DNA of 64,000 nt, taken from the NCBI GenBank assembly GCA_027422505.1, contig JAPQWV010001551.1, positions 18,396 through 82,395 on the forward strand, in the 5' to 3' direction. Each line of letters opens with the position of its first letter. The stretch's first letter is position 1. Below the pieces are notes generated by a model. It was not told the DNA's origin. It worked only from the letters and a program-made list of their open reading frames with translations, and did no database searches. Of this stretch, positions 22,107-35,570 are shown piece after piece. This DNA is from Craterostigma plantagineum. Taxonomy: Eukaryota; Streptophyta; Magnoliopsida; Lamiales; Linderniaceae. A program made the translations under genes and the position numbers.

Positions 22107-22767
22107 TGTAATAGTTTTTGCCGTTGAATTACGCCGAGCACAATATTAGTGACTTGTTAGATTTAGTTTGTGTATTCTTCTTCACTGGGATTGACTACTT
22201 TTTCGTCACGTAAGTTAGGCGACACTTTCAAGATTTTCGTCGTACGGATTTGCAATTTAAGGATGTTAACTTTTAAAATTGAGGTAAATTAACTGAACGG
22301 TACGTCGGAAAGACCTTATTGCGTCCCAAAATTGCCTCAGTGTTGAAAGTTAGCGACTTGTTGCAAACTTACAAGTTCGATGTTCGAAAACTGTCAAGTT
22401 TTGTCCCAAAGTATCCGCATTTACGGATCAAGTCTCGAAACTCCGACCAAAAGTTAAATCTTCATGTGCACTGTGTCCTTTAACTGCTTCAATTTCGAAA
22501 TAGTGTATCCTTATATTACAACATGGTAAGTTCGCTATTTTGGAAACGCCACCCTAAATCACAAGACGAATAAGTTGTCCACTTTATCGCAAACAAACAA
22601 GTTTTGCGCTGTGTTATTCCTTGAGCCTCGAGGGATCGATTTTGAGACACAAAGTTACGTATTTCGACCGCTCGAACGAAACTTACAAATACGATAGTCG
22701 TAAAAGCCGCGTTTAAGAAACACAACACACATACAATCCTATGCACATTATTTATATAAGCATCTCC
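22107..22767. other. tail-to-tail intergenic region with MITE copy
   Basis: Between the 3' ends of the unnamed gene and the SWN-like gene; filled mostly by MITE copy A. Confidence 0.6.
22190..22580. mobile_element. foldback MITE family, copy A
   Basis: The left arm GACTACTTTTTCGTCACG... then GTAAGTTAG and ACACTTTCA is mirrored at the right end near 22530-22580 by CGCCACCCTAAAT...ATAAGTTGTCC. The core repeats TTTAAAATTGA-type and GTCC-type motifs. Related copies lie at 23951, 26480 and 34437. Confidence 0.65.
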
Positions 22768-25700
22768 TCAGCCCGACTGGTGCTTCTTGGCCCGGCCCTG
22801 ATGAGGAGCGGCCAAATCATCCCTCCTCGAACCCTCGGGCTTTCGGGCCCAAGCGGGCGCCTGATCGGGCCCGTAGCGATAGTCGTAAAACAGCTCTTCG
22901 CCGGCCTCAATGCGCTCATTCGCAAATATACCAACACGGTGATCGCCGGCCACTAGCATAACCTGAAAACGCAGCCATTGTCTCTTAAGAAGCCGACGAA
23001 CGATAAAAAAGACCGAAAAGGAAAAAAAGGCGCAATTCGATCGATGCCTTTGCGTAGCAGTTCGGATTCGACGAGTGATTGGCGAACTTCAACTTGTCTC
23101 CTTTGCGGTAGGCGTCGAGCACATACTGAGGAGACCAAAGAACGCAGTTTTTTCACATGGAAGTGATGAAAAAGAGCAAAGATGTTCAGTAAGTAAATTC
23201 ATTCTTCTCGCCTGATCGTTCAAGTCGAAAAGGAACGAAGAGTTTGCTCTGTCATATATCTTTCCTCGCTTATCAGCTTCCCTATGAGAGATAAGTTCGC
23301 CGGTGTATTCTCCGAGGTAATCGTTTTTATTGACCGAATTCTGCATTTTTTACGAGGTTATTGCATGGCATAAGATATAACATTCAAGAATGTGCGGTGT
23401 TTTTCAGTACTATATACCTTAAGAAACGCTCCCCATCCAGCGACATCGGACTTCGCTAAAAGGATCTAACAACATCGTACTTCGAAAATTTAATAAATAT
23501 TTAAAAAAAAAAGACCACGTAATAAAAAAAAGATTTGAAACCGTAACCTTTTGTTGTTGTCTGAGAAGGAGTCTCATGTTACCACATTGGCCTTCTCCTT
23601 GCCGTGGCGGCTCGCCTAGCGAACCGTCGCCGCAGCTGCAAAAATCAAATATTCCTGATTATTAATTAAAATATATTTTTCTTTGTTTAACATTTTAGAA
23701 AAAAAACGAGGAAATATACCTAACCCAACAATTTCGGCAAACGTCAGGATCACATTCCCGGCCCGCCGCGAAGCAAGGACATTGGCGGCTCTTGCATTGG
23801 CTCTTAGCACAATGACATCCTCGAAAACGGTTCTTACAGCTCTTTGAACACCTGAAAAAATTAATCAACTACGCACGCACTGTCTCACGTCTTATCGGGA
23901 GAAACTAATGATGAGTTTACACCGATTAGACGTCAGTTTTGAGGGTTTTCTCAAAGATGAACTACTTTTCATCTCGTAAGTTGGGGGGTAACACTTTCAG
24001 GACACCAAACTTAGGGAGTTGCAATATAAGGACATTTAACTTTTAAAATCGAATAAATTTAAAGACAAGAGGCGTCAAAAAACCTAATTGTGTCCTTAAA
24101 ATGCTTCAACTTTAAATTCGAAACAGTTTAAAGACACTAACTTCTAAAATCAAAGCAGTTTAAAGATAACAAGCGTCGGAAAACCTAATTGTGTCCTTGC
24201 TTCAATTTTGCAACTGGACGCATTTATCCCAATTGTTTGTCACGTGCAAATCACTATCGGAGTTCTGACAAAAAAAAAGGTTTCCGACGCTTTGTGTCCT
24301 TAAATTGCTTCAATTTTGAAAATCCTTAAATTGCAAACTCGTAAGTTAATATCCTACAAATGCCACCCTCTAACTAACTTATTGGACAAAAAAAGTAGTT
24401 GAGCCCTATCTGAAAGGTAAAATAAATTGCACAGAGTTAGGAGAAACGAACCCGCAATATTTCTCGCAGCACAATCCGTATTTCAGACAAGAGCAGTCCT
24501 TTCCGCACTGAGATTCGCACCCGCAAGGATTATACTGTTTGCAAGATGGGTCTTTTCCGTCGGCGACTCTCCTCCATAGCGAAGGATGGCCCGCGGATTT
24601 CCAAGAAGACTTAACTTTTCGCGCTCGGCCCCTTTTACGGCACACCCTCGACTTCTCGGGCGCATCTACGTCCTAGTTTTATTATTTATCCAACAGCGTA
24701 ATAAATAGTCGACCACGCGTCTAAAAAAAAGAGCGCATTTTATAATAATAATACCATAAGTGCTAAATGCTTTCTTCCATCGTTGTCGTGAAAGGAGCTC
24801 GAAACAGCCAAAGAACTGTTCATATTAGCCTCTTTTTTATCTCCGCACATGTAATTGAAAACTTCCTTGCAAGTTCGAAGATCGCCGAGCAGATTTCGGG
24901 CTATCAGACAGCTGAAGAAGATGAATATGAAACCGAAATTTTAGATTTATTTTTTTATAATTTCTTTCTTTTCTTCGGGTTTTTTACATGAATAAATTGT
25001 GAGTCGATAGATCGTTACCTATTTCTTCCGAATATCTCGAGTCCTTTCAAGTACAAGTCCTTCTCCATATTTCTCCACTCCCTCGGTTTCTTGGGAGCTT
25101 TAATGGATTCTCCATCTTTATTACATTCTTCAATCAAAGGAGAATCAACAATGCGTTTACCTCTATCTTCGACTTTATGTAATAATGGATCAGCGGTTTC
25201 TGCGCTGGATTCTTTTGATTCATCGACGACCAATGATGATGTATCAACGTCTAATAACGACACACTAGGCTCGGGAATTACGTTTTCTTCTTTGTTTTCA
25301 AGATTTTTATCTGTTCCGATCATAAAAGATGAACTCTAGTTAGATGTAATAAAAGACGAATAATGCAAAAAACAACCAAAATCACCTTGCTCCTTGTCCG
25401 AAGCAACATGTAAAGTCTCCTTTAAGTCCTTCGAGCCATTCGTCTGAAAAAGGCGGAGATTAATAGCAAAAATCACAGCGCTAGGATTCAGTGTAAAAAG
25501 TTTTTCAAGAATTTTTAGTAATTCGTAATGAATACCAAAAGATAGCAATGTTTGCCGCACGGTTTGCGCTCCTCATCTGAACTGCATGCGTAAGGTTGTT
25601 TGTCCTTCTGCACAATTAAATCGGTGAAGACCATAAAATTAATTTTGATCTATTTTACGGTTTATTCTCACTTACGGGGTAAACAAGATTCTGCGAACAT

Positions 25701-27475
25701 CCATGCAGTCGGCAATCGAATACCTATTAACAAGAAAAAGAAAGTTTCCCATAAGTACACAAAAAAAATGCGATTGTAAATTGAATTACTGGAGCCACTA
25801 CATACAAGGCAACGGCGACAAAATAGATTATCGAACGAATCTAAAGCTGAACTGAGGCTCTTATCCAAGAAACTATCTTTCTCAGATTTTTCATTTTCGA
25901 TCTCCCTATCTTTCAGCATAAGCACGCTGCAGCGCTCCTGCATACCATGGGAAATAATTTTATTACAATTTTTCTTATTTTTCTTACGCTCTGTAATGTA
26001 AAAAACCACTACCTTGATTTCCGAAGGGTTGCTCGAACAAACTGAGTAAGAACGCCGAGAACTTCATCGCTGATTTCGCTGCACTCCTCTAAAGCCCATC
26101 TGTAAGGCAATAATCTCTTACGAACGGTGACATGCAATCACCCTTAAATGCTCGGTTTTCAGACAGGCATAGAAAAAAGGAACTAACCTCAGAATACGAT
26201 CTTCTCCTTCAGAAAATTCGTGCTTGTCAGCGCCTTCGATTTCTCCAGGTTCTTCTTCGCTGTCGCTACATATAAGCGCTTCGCTTCCATGTTGATCGTA
26301 GTATATCCTTCTCCTCCCCACAACAGATTGATCTTCGGCCATTCTCTGATTTCTGTAATAGAATAACGATAGGCACGAAATCAGTTATTACATCATCCGT
26401 GATTCTCATGTTAATCGCTCCAAACACGAAATCATTAGGCTTAATTATCTTTTGTCTATTAGCGGTGACGGCTTTACAAGGAAACCAAATTAAAACGGTT
26501 GCAATTTTAGGAGGATAATTTTCGAAATTGAAAACAATTCGAGGACACCCTAAACGTTGCCATTTGAGGACAATAAGTTCTAAATTTTAAGCAATCTGAG
26601 GGCATATGTTAGAAATTTGATTGCTTCAAATTTGAAACTTACTGTCCCGAAACTTCTTCAATTTTCAAACTTACTGTCCTAAAATTGCAGCATTAATTAA
26701 GAATGTCCTCGAAAAACGAGAATTATGAGCTCATTACTTATCCAAAAACATCCAAGTGGTGTACGGTGGGATCTTCTCTATCGGAGGTAGTTTGGCAGTC
26801 GGGCAAAACACGATCTCATCGCCTTCGACGTTATCCGTATCAGAAGATGTCTGAGCGACGCCTTTCATTTTACAGACGGGATTTTGCATCCTTAAAGACA
26901 TCAAATTTGCCTCCGAATTAACAGCCCTCGTTGAAGACAATGTTTCCAAATTACAAACATATGACTCAGCACTCTGTCTATTTCTCTCCATCTTTTCCTG
27001 AAAAAAAACAGAGAAGGAAAGAATTCGATAATCAACTGATCAGATACGCTATTATTACAGAGATGATACTGAGACAACACAAAACCTTACCCCTACTGAA
27101 GCAACTCTCTCAGATTGAATGTTCTTCTTCAGTTGCATTATTTTTCTAGCCAAGTCAGCCATGGAAGCATCACTTCCCTGTTCAGAGAAAAAAAAACCAC
27201 CATAAAAATCCAATTTTTTTAGCAGAAGAATGAAATAACAAATCAACGACAGTAAATAAAGCAACCCAAAGCTTGGCCACCAGCAAATCAAGAACGAAAA
27301 GGAAAACCCATAAAAATTTCCAAGACGAAGAACACTATCATGCGATCGCCAACAAATCTGAAAAGCGGCGATCATCTAACTACAACCAAATGATGAGAAA
27401 AATGACAAAAAAAAACAGAGACTTAACTCTCAATTTGGAAGAAGATGAGCTGCTGCTGGACTTTGAGAACACCAT
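22768..27475 (-). CDS. SWN: E(z)-type histone H3K27 methyltransferase, SWINGER-like
   Basis: About 18 exons. CDS start at 27475 ([16 protein letters not shown]), stop at 22770-22768. Recognisable order: [11 protein letters not shown] and [19 protein letters not shown] (EZH N-terminal region); [42 protein letters not shown] (SANT region); the Cys-rich CXC/pre-SET ([42 protein letters not shown]); and the SET domain ([52 protein letters not shown]). It is the catalytic subunit of PRC2, depositing H3K27me3 in the nucleus. The C-terminus GRAKKHQSG resembles SWN/EZA1 more than CLF. Exons: 27475-27428, 27177-27091, 26997-26738, 26352-26188, 26099-26013, 25937-25806, 25723-25676, 25607-25536, 25443-25386, about 25335-25019, 24911-24755, 24672-24452, 23851-23720, 23635-23548, 23465-23418, 23340-23212, 23125-23048 and 22962-22768. 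One base is missing in exon 5, and exon 10 is one base out of phase. Introns after exons 16 and 17 start with GC. Confidence 0.92.
23951..24411. mobile_element. foldback MITE family, copy B (SWN intron 12)
   Basis: The left end AACTACTTTTCATCTCGTAA and right end (inverted) CAACTACTTTTTTTGTCCAA frame about 460 bp. The interior has repeated TTTAAAGACA/TTAAGGACA units. It lies wholly in an intron, between 24451 and 23852. Confidence 0.7.
26480..26715. mobile_element. foldback MITE family, copy D (degenerate, SWN intron 3)
   Basis: Repeated GCAATTTTAGGA, GAGGACA and AAACTTACTGTCC motifs like those of copies A-C, but the terminal arms are not clear. Confidence 0.45.
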
Positions 27476-27844
27476 CAGCTTAGTTGAGAGAAAGGAATGA
27501 ATTTTAGGACAAGCCGACACACATATACACATCAAAGTGAGTGAGATGAGGGAATGAATGACTCGGTGGGATTTGCCCAGCACACGTCACCGCCTGAGAC
27601 TGTAATAAAGACTGATATTTTTCTGTATAAAGTCGTCGTTGAATTGAAATTGAATAAATAAGGGCAAATTTTGTTTCAGGCCCTATTATATTTTGAAATT
27701 AGGATCATGCCCTGTTAGAATTTTCTTTATTTTTAAGGACCTATTTTTTCGAAAAATAAGTGAAAAGGACCAAAAACTATGATTTGACAAAATTACCCTT
27801 AGTGATTTCTGAATGGTATTTGACGTCAGTTTTATGTTACACAG

Positions 27845-28475
27845 TTATACTGATTTGTTACCGTAACAACCGCAAGTGTTACTTTAACGTCATAAGACGT
27901 TACTTATCGACAGTAAAATGTTATTAACAGGCATATTTATTACATCGAACTATCGAACCCCATTTTTCACACTGATCGAGCACAGTCGATTGTTAATACC
28001 TTGTTATGTTTTCCATCATGCGTTATTACACCATAAACCCTAAACCGTAAACTCTAAACTCGACGCGACGACCATTAGCATTTTTCTATAAAAGATCGAA
28101 TCATTAGCGTTTCGATCTTATTACACGTTTCGAGATTGAAAATTGGTAACCCATTATAGGAGCATTGCTCCCTATAATGATGAACTTTCTGTCTAGGAAA
28201 ACAGGGGGAGGATGGTCGGGTGGAGGATTCAAGAACAATTATAACTGTTACAGAATTATACTGATTTGTTACCGTAAAAATCATAAGTGTTATTTTAACG
28301 TCATAAGATGTTACTTATCGACAGTAAAATGTTATTAACAGACAAATTTATTACATCGGACTATCGAACCCTATTTTTCCCATTGATCAGGCATTGCTCC
28401 CTATAATTATGAATTTTCTGTCTAGGAAAACAGAGGGATGGTTAGTGGAGGGTTTAAGAACAATTATAACAGTTT
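27845..28475. repeat. ABAB tandem duplication
   Basis: Block A (27845-27980; TACTGATTTGTTACCGTAA, TTACTTATCGACAGTAAAAT) recurs at 28255-28390. Block B (28163-28253; GCATTGCTCCCTATAAT, TTTCTGTCTAGGAAAACAG) recurs at 28391-28475. Confidence 0.8.
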
Positions 28476-28772
28476 TGCGCTGAAAAAACACTTCCTTTTA
28501 TTTGGATAACAAAAGTCTTATATTGAGTACCATATGACGTCTATTTAGTAACAAACGAAGTCATAGAAATACAACATCATTCAAAAATAATATCGATTCT
28601 TGCAGTAACACATTAACAAATGATGTTGCAGGAAGCGGTATTATTTTTTAATATTGTGTTATTTCTGCGACGTTATTTGTTACTAAATAGACGACATATG
28701 GTACTCAATACAAGACTGTTGTTATCCACGTGAAAGGAAGTGTTCTTTTTCAGCGCCGAACTGTTATAATTG
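28461..28772. mobile_element. long foldback / hairpin-type MITE
   Basis: The first ~150 bp (CAATTATAACAG, GCGCTGAAAAA, ATTGAGTACCATATG) is repeated in reverse complement in the last ~150 bp, with a short loop near 28612. A transcript would fold into one long stem with scattered mismatches. Confidence 0.8.
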
Positions 28773-29989
28773 GCTAGAACGGATTATTTAGGTATACAAC
28801 GTAATTTTGGCATATGTCAGGGTTAAATACGTCTTTTTCCGTCATTTTAGGGCCTGACCCCTGAATTTTTCGAAAAGTGTGTCTTTAATCCTAAAGCCCA
28901 ATGTAATGGGGTCTGAACCCAAAACTAAAATACTTAATGGGGCCTGATCTGTAACCCAATAAATAAATAGTGATTTATTATTAATTAGGTTATTTACACG
29001 TAAATATCCATTTATATAAAATTCGCAAATCAGACCATGTCAATCAGATTTTTTATATGCATGCAGGTACCTGTCAGAATAAAAGTTTTGCACATTGCTA
29101 TCCATTCCGCCGCAAGTACATCATGGAACACATTTAGGTAATGGAAACATACTATGATACATAATACATGAGAAAACGGTACATCATGTATCACATATTA
29201 AGGTACTATATAAATCATATATAGGTACCAAATGTGACCATATATACGTGTGACATGGTACTTAATACACATATAGAAAGATACGTCAAAACTGGAAAAA
29301 TGGTTCGAATCGACTTATATGAAAATTTTTTCTGACAGGGGCCTGACATGTAAATTTTTTATATAACTAAGTATTTTTTCTATAATCATATAAGATTAGA
29401 TATTATAAATGAACTGGATAACTTTCTTGCAGGTGCAGCGTTATATTTACGCACACGGGAGACTAAAGAAAACAATGTATTGGATACATTTTGGAATATA
29501 ACTTGTTATAGAGTATATTTGGAGGATGAAAACCGTATGAAGACCTTTATAATTTATTTAGGAGATATATCTTTAAAACTTCACACGACTAGAAAGAATC
29601 ATGGTCATATAAATGTTTCACTGAAACTAAAACATAATAAGAAAATAATGTAGTAGTGTTCATATTTAACTTAATATCATAATTCAACCGGAGATTTTTA
29701 TGAGTACAAATTCAGCAAATAGAGGGCATGAGTACACCAATGCTAGGAAAAAAATGACCCCTATCGTTTATTCAAGAACAATATCTAAATTTCTATATAA
29801 TTAAATGTTCTTGAAACTTTCCTTATTTTTTTTCCATCGAAGAAAGAGTTACGCAATCATTCTTCTAAAATATTTTTTAATTTTCGAAATCGATGAAACT
29901 TTAAACCATCGAAAAAATGAATAAAACGAACCCTGAACCAAATTAAACAAAAGGAAGCAAAACCAAAAGAGAAAAAAATCAAGAATTCA

Positions 29990-30822
29990 TCAAACTTGAT
30001 CATCAATTATTGGCTTATTATCATTACACCGATTTCTATTTCTCCAAACTCCCACTAAAAACAACAAACACTTAATCACCCTAACAATCCCAACACAAAT
30101 CATAATGAAATAAACCATCCACCCAAGAAAATCCTCAACCAAAACCCTACCATCACCTCTCCCTTCATCGCCGGCAAATTGCCAGCACAGCCACCTCGGC
30201 CCTCAGCCGCCACCACCACAAACCAGCGTAGCTCAGCCCCACTGCCGCCCTCTCAGCCCAACTCCGGCGGTTTTCGTGGAGGAGGAAATTAAAACCACCG
30301 CCACCACGCCGACTGCATCGTCCACCACGGGCCCCACCACGGTTCTTCTCCAAAACATCATAGTCTCATGCACCCTAAAAATAAGAACATTGTTTGTACA
30401 CTGGTCGTTTTCTCTTGGCCAAGGGCAAAATTGTAATTATCTATTATTCCGGAGCGAACGGTCCCTTCCAACCCTAGCGTCACCGAGGCTTCAAGGGCGA
30501 TAAGAAGCGTCCATGCGATGAAAAGGTAGGGTTTTTTCGCCTTCGATGAAGAAGATAAGGAGTGTAATAGAGAAGATATGCTTACGAGAAAGACGAAGAA
30601 GTGGATTGGGATGAAAGGGCGATGACTTTGTTGCTCGAATGAGAAGAGAAGTGAGTATAGGGAAGAAATCGAACGGCTTTTAATATGGTCGGTGGAAATA
30701 AGGTAGTTAATGGCTGAAATTCGAGCGATGATTAGGAAAGAGAGAGGAAAAAGAAGGCTGAGGAGAACGGTGGCGGTGGTTCGAAATGCGATTCGAGCCG
30801 TGTTTTCGAGGAAAGAAGCCAT
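29990..30822 (-). CDS. multispan membrane protein of unknown function
   Basis: Starts MASFLENTARIAFRTTATV and has several hydrophobic spans: LLSLLFPLSFLIIARISAI, FVFLVSISSLLHSL, and later FLGWMVYFIMICVGIVRVIK. The family pattern (MAS-LEN start, ETMMFWRRTVVGPVVDD, LWWWRLRAEV, then a DFLGWW-type span) is a plant-specific membrane protein with no assigned function, recognised from memory. The frame is broken three times by single bases: at the CCC run near 30372, near 30300, and near 30180. The protein can be followed past each break to a stop at 29990. No introns seen. Either sequencing indels or a young pseudogene; the evenness of the remaining code favours the former. Confidence 0.65.
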
Positions 30823-31846
30823 TGTTTATTGGATGTAGATTTGAAATCAAGAAGTGTGATTCACTTATATGTATGCATATGGTTAATGTATGCATGATAT
30901 ATGTTTTTTTGTTTTTGGTACAATGATGGAATTTAAGACATTACTTGACTTTGCATAGAGTAATGCCATGAGGATAGGGTTTGGTACCTAGACAAGATAT
31001 AACCTAGACAAGATGATGTTTAAGCTGACATAGATGTCAATTTAATTTCTTCTTTTCTGAGGCCACCTTTACAGAAATCAAGAAAGCTCAGGATTTGATT
31101 TAATAGCATTACTATCCTTTGGTCAGCTGGTTTTATTATGAAATGGTGGAATTAAGTTGATTATAAGATTAGAAGCAAAATAGTCCATGCCTTGCCCAAC
31201 TACAATAAAGAACTAAAGGTCCACTGTCATAAAGGCTTTTAAATACTTCTACGACTTTGGGAGGAAGTAAAGAGTTAAAATTGTAGAGAGGTATATTCAT
31301 GCGGTTCACAGTTAACTTTCACAATTCAAAATCGTCTGTTTTGGCCTTGAGATCAGCCAAAATCGTAACCAAAGCGTCCAAAAATGCCAAAAAATGCATA
31401 TAATGCTTAAGATTCGAGCAAGAATGTCGAAAAGTTTCAATTTTTGACATATGGTAATTTCCAAACTCACAATAAATTGCACTTCAGAGTTAAATATATA
31501 TATATATACCGCCTCACATACTTTTGAAAGTACTCGTAATTTCAACATTAAGATTCTATAGGAATCCCTTATGAACTCCTGAGAATGTTATCAAAATGGA
31601 CACTTGAACAACATATGCAGCAGGCGTTTTAGAACTGAATTCATGGCTTCTTTAAACAAGATCAGCCAATTGCACAGTGCAAAGGCAATAAGCAGACAAC
31701 ACAATGTTGCAATAATCAAGAAGTATAACCAAGAATCCAACAATAACTCAAAATTAAACATCCATGACACAATGAAGACAACGATTACCAATCAGTTCAT
31801 TGAAAAAGGAGGAATTTTTGAGCTAAAAGATAGAAGGAAGATCACA
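30823..31846. other. intergenic, no gene seen
   Basis: AT-rich DNA with a short TA microsatellite near 31495-31507. It includes the promoter of the membrane-protein gene and the 3' side of the ubiquitin-eS31 gene. Confidence 0.5.
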
Positions 31847-32684
<838 letters not shown>

Positions 32685-35194
32685 ATGGGGAAAAGAGTAT
32701 GGTTGAGCCGATTCAACCATTGGTATGCGATGTCTCGATCGTACGGAGGAACCATCCATGGATTTCATGTCGGCGTACGGAGAAGTATTCTGCAAACCTC
32801 ATACGAGCTGCTTTTATTCAAACAGATGGTGCGCGCATACTCCGGTCAAACTGCGCCGTCGTCTCAGTTCCAACTGTCTCTAGATTTAATCAACATGATG
32901 GAGCAAAAGTTATCTGCCATCGAAAATCGTCATAGTGTTCTTCAGAACGCTGTCAACAAGGTAGTCTACTCTATTTCTCGTGAGCACTTAATCTTGGCGT
33001 GATGGCATCGTAGATTTTCCTATGTGACTCACATCTATGAGTTCAAAAGACAGTCCGATGCCACGCCTGAAGAGTATTCCACCGCCAACAAAGAGCTGAA
33101 GAAGCTCCACCATACAATGGATGTGTGTCTCAGCTGAGGAAGAAACAAAGGTGATTGTGTTGCCTCTTGAGTCTTGAATGATGTCGTCGCTATGAATAAG
33201 ATTGGTTGAAACTGCAGTGTTCTATGCAGGAGATTGATGGGCTAAAGATAGTTATCAATGAGAGCCAAGACGACAGAGACATGCGAGAAATGGCTTCTGT
33301 TGAGTTAGAGCAGGCAATCGAAGAAGAAGAGCAGATTCGACATTCGTTGCTCAAGTCCTTGCTACCTAAGGATGAAGCAGACGAGCGAGGATGCATTTTG
33401 AAGTTCGAGCTGGTAAGATATTAGTGTCCATCTTCTATTTCAATTTGTTCGTGGCTTCCTATGCTAGGACAGAAATATATCATCAAAAGGGTTGGTTTGT
33501 TTTAATGTTTTTAGTAAAAATTTTCATGCTTTTTTTTAGGAACTGGAGGGGAAGAGGCTTCTCTGTTTGCTATGGACATATTCAAAATGTACACCCATCT
33601 ATCCACTACCCTTCTTTAATATTCTGACCCTTGGTTCATTGGTATATGCTAACTATATCAGTTTGGTAGATATATTCAGATTGTTTCTTCAAGTTAAGAT
33701 TCTTTTGTGTCTCTTTCTTCCTTGACTATGTCATCATTATTCGATCAGGTATGAGAAGTACTCGTTAAAGAAAGGTTGGAAGTTTGAGGTTCTTGATGTA
33801 GCAGAATCTGGACTTAAAGGCTATAAGGTCGGTCATGCACAACTCCCTAATATACGTCATTTTCCTATTAATGGGCTTTGAATATCTGGAAAATGTCCCG
33901 AACGCTTCATTTCAGGAAGCTTGTGCGTCGATCTCTGGCGCAGATGTTTACGGGCGGCTCAAATTCGAGAGTGGAATTCATAGAGTGCAGGTTTTTTTTG
34001 CTCTTTCATTAGTGATACCATTTCTTTCTTAATTTTGTTGCTCTTCAAAGTTCTGTTACGAGCACTGTGTATGTTCTGCAGCGTGTCCCAGTAACAGAGA
34101 AAGCTGACGAGTCCACACCAGCGCCGTGTCCGTCGTTATTCTTCCCGAGGCAAACGAGGTGCTAGTTAGAAACACAAAGATACTTAAAATCGTTTGCGTT
34201 AGATAAAAATTTTAACACATGGACCAATTTTTCGAATTCATCGCAGGTCGACGTGAAGTTGAGGAACGAAGACCTAAAAATCGACACGTACAGGTCGGGC
34301 GGTTGCGGCGGTCAGCATGCAAACACCACCAACAGTGCCGTAAGGATTACTCACGTACCCTCTGGCTTGACGGTTTTCCATACAAGACGAACGCTCCCAC
34401 ATCAGGTGATACTAACAAAATTTACGACGTCAGTGTAGAGTTAACTACTCTTTTTCGTTCAATAAGTTAGGGCTTCACTTTCAGGACACCTAACATACTG
34501 GGTTGTAAATTAAGGACACTAACTTCTTGCAATATAAAGAGACTAACTCGTCTGCAATCTAAGGAAACTAATTTTCAAAACTGAAGCAATTTAAGGACAC
34601 AAAATAGGTTCTGGTGCGTTGTGTCATTAAATTCCATCGATTTTGGAAGTTAAATGTCCTTAAAATTGCATACCTTTAAGTTGGGATATTGAAAGTGCCA
34701 CCCCATAACTTACTCAACGGAAAAAAGCAGTTAACCTCTTCAGTACATGAGATGGTATGGTAATGTTTAAGCTGGATGAATGAATTGCATGTTGCTTCTC
34801 TAGAACAAAGCAAAGGCACTCAAACTGCTGTGCGCCAAACTGTTCGAGCTCGAAAGGACCAAAGCCCACGAAAGCCGTTCGCGGCTCAGAGCAGAACAGG
34901 TTTTAAACTTAACCATAATCTCTAAACAAACTGTTCGAGCGAACAAAGTCTCCGTATTACGCCGGAGAGCGAACTTATTTTTTGTGTTTATTGAAGGTGG
35001 GCAGTGGAGACAGATCAGAACGAATTCGAACGTACAACTTTCCTCAGGGCCGAGTCACGGATCACCGTGTAGGAATGACTTCTCATTCCATAGACGATAT
35101 GATGCAGGGCGAGAATCTCGACGTGTTCGTCGATGCCCTTCTTTTGCAGCAAGAAACTGCTGCTATTACATCTTTCACCTCTTCCCCGTCGTAG
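32685..35194 (+). CDS. peptide chain release factor 1, mitochondrial type
   Basis: About ten exons from ATG 32685 to stop 35192-35194. Clear class I RF blocks: [19 protein letters not shown] (exons 3-4), [30 protein letters not shown], then the GGQ catalytic motif in [21 protein letters not shown] (exon 8). The C-terminal [22 protein letters not shown] follows. A presequence-like N-terminus ([15 protein letters not shown], few acidic residues) and the domain sequence fit the organellar RF1 that terminates at UAA/UAG in mitochondria. Exons from the third on: 33240-33412, 33540-33588, 33749-33827, 33916-33990, 34082-34158, 34247-34405, 34804-34899 and 34997-35194; exon 1 is 32685-32960 and exon 2 about 33042-33150. 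Single-base breaks occur near 33113, 33396, 34110, 34370 and 34398. Confidence 0.9.
34437..34741. mobile_element. foldback MITE family, copy C (RF1 intron 8)
   Basis: The left arm starts GTTAACTACTCTTTTTCG. The right arm ends as its inverse, GGAAAAAAGCAGTTAAC. Each arm holds AAGTTAGGG...CACTTTCA and the interior holds TTAAGGACAC units. It is the best-preserved copy of the family and fits within the intron. Confidence 0.75.
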
Positions 35195-35396
35195 TTTCTC
35201 TCTTACATGACGTTCTCTTTAATCCCTAGTGGATTGGTTTGATATAATGTGATGAATTATCCTCCAAAAATCAAATTTTTTCTTCTCTTTTTTGCATCGT
35301 ATAATGAATTATTACGGTCTCCATGCAATTCGTCAAGTGATCTGATCATGTCATCTTAAATTTCTCGACCATTGTGTTTTTTTATGGACTTTGGAC
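35195..35396. other. 3' flank of RF1
   Basis: Short AT-rich stretch between the RF1 stop and the hAT target duplication. Confidence 0.5.
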
Positions 35397-35570
35397 GTTG
35401 CACATAGGGGTTTTCGTTCGGTACAAACCGAACCGAACCGAAATTTCGGTCCATTTCCAAAACCGAATACCGAACCGAATTTCTCGGTTCGGTATTCGGT
35501 TATTACCGAATTTTTCGGTTAATTCGGTACGAATTTTCAATAAAAAAAGGAATTTTAATTATATTTAAAT

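Larger units (their letters stand above)
27476..29989. other. repeat-rich intergenic region, no gene
   Basis: Holds the SWN promoter (27476-27600), an ABAB duplication (27845-28475) and a long foldback (28461-28772). TCAGGCCC-type blocks in opposite orientation at 27680 and about 28930 may be the arms of one larger decayed transposon. A GGTACC-rich stretch at 28990-29370 resembles the small element at 14554. No coding region seen. Confidence 0.55.
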
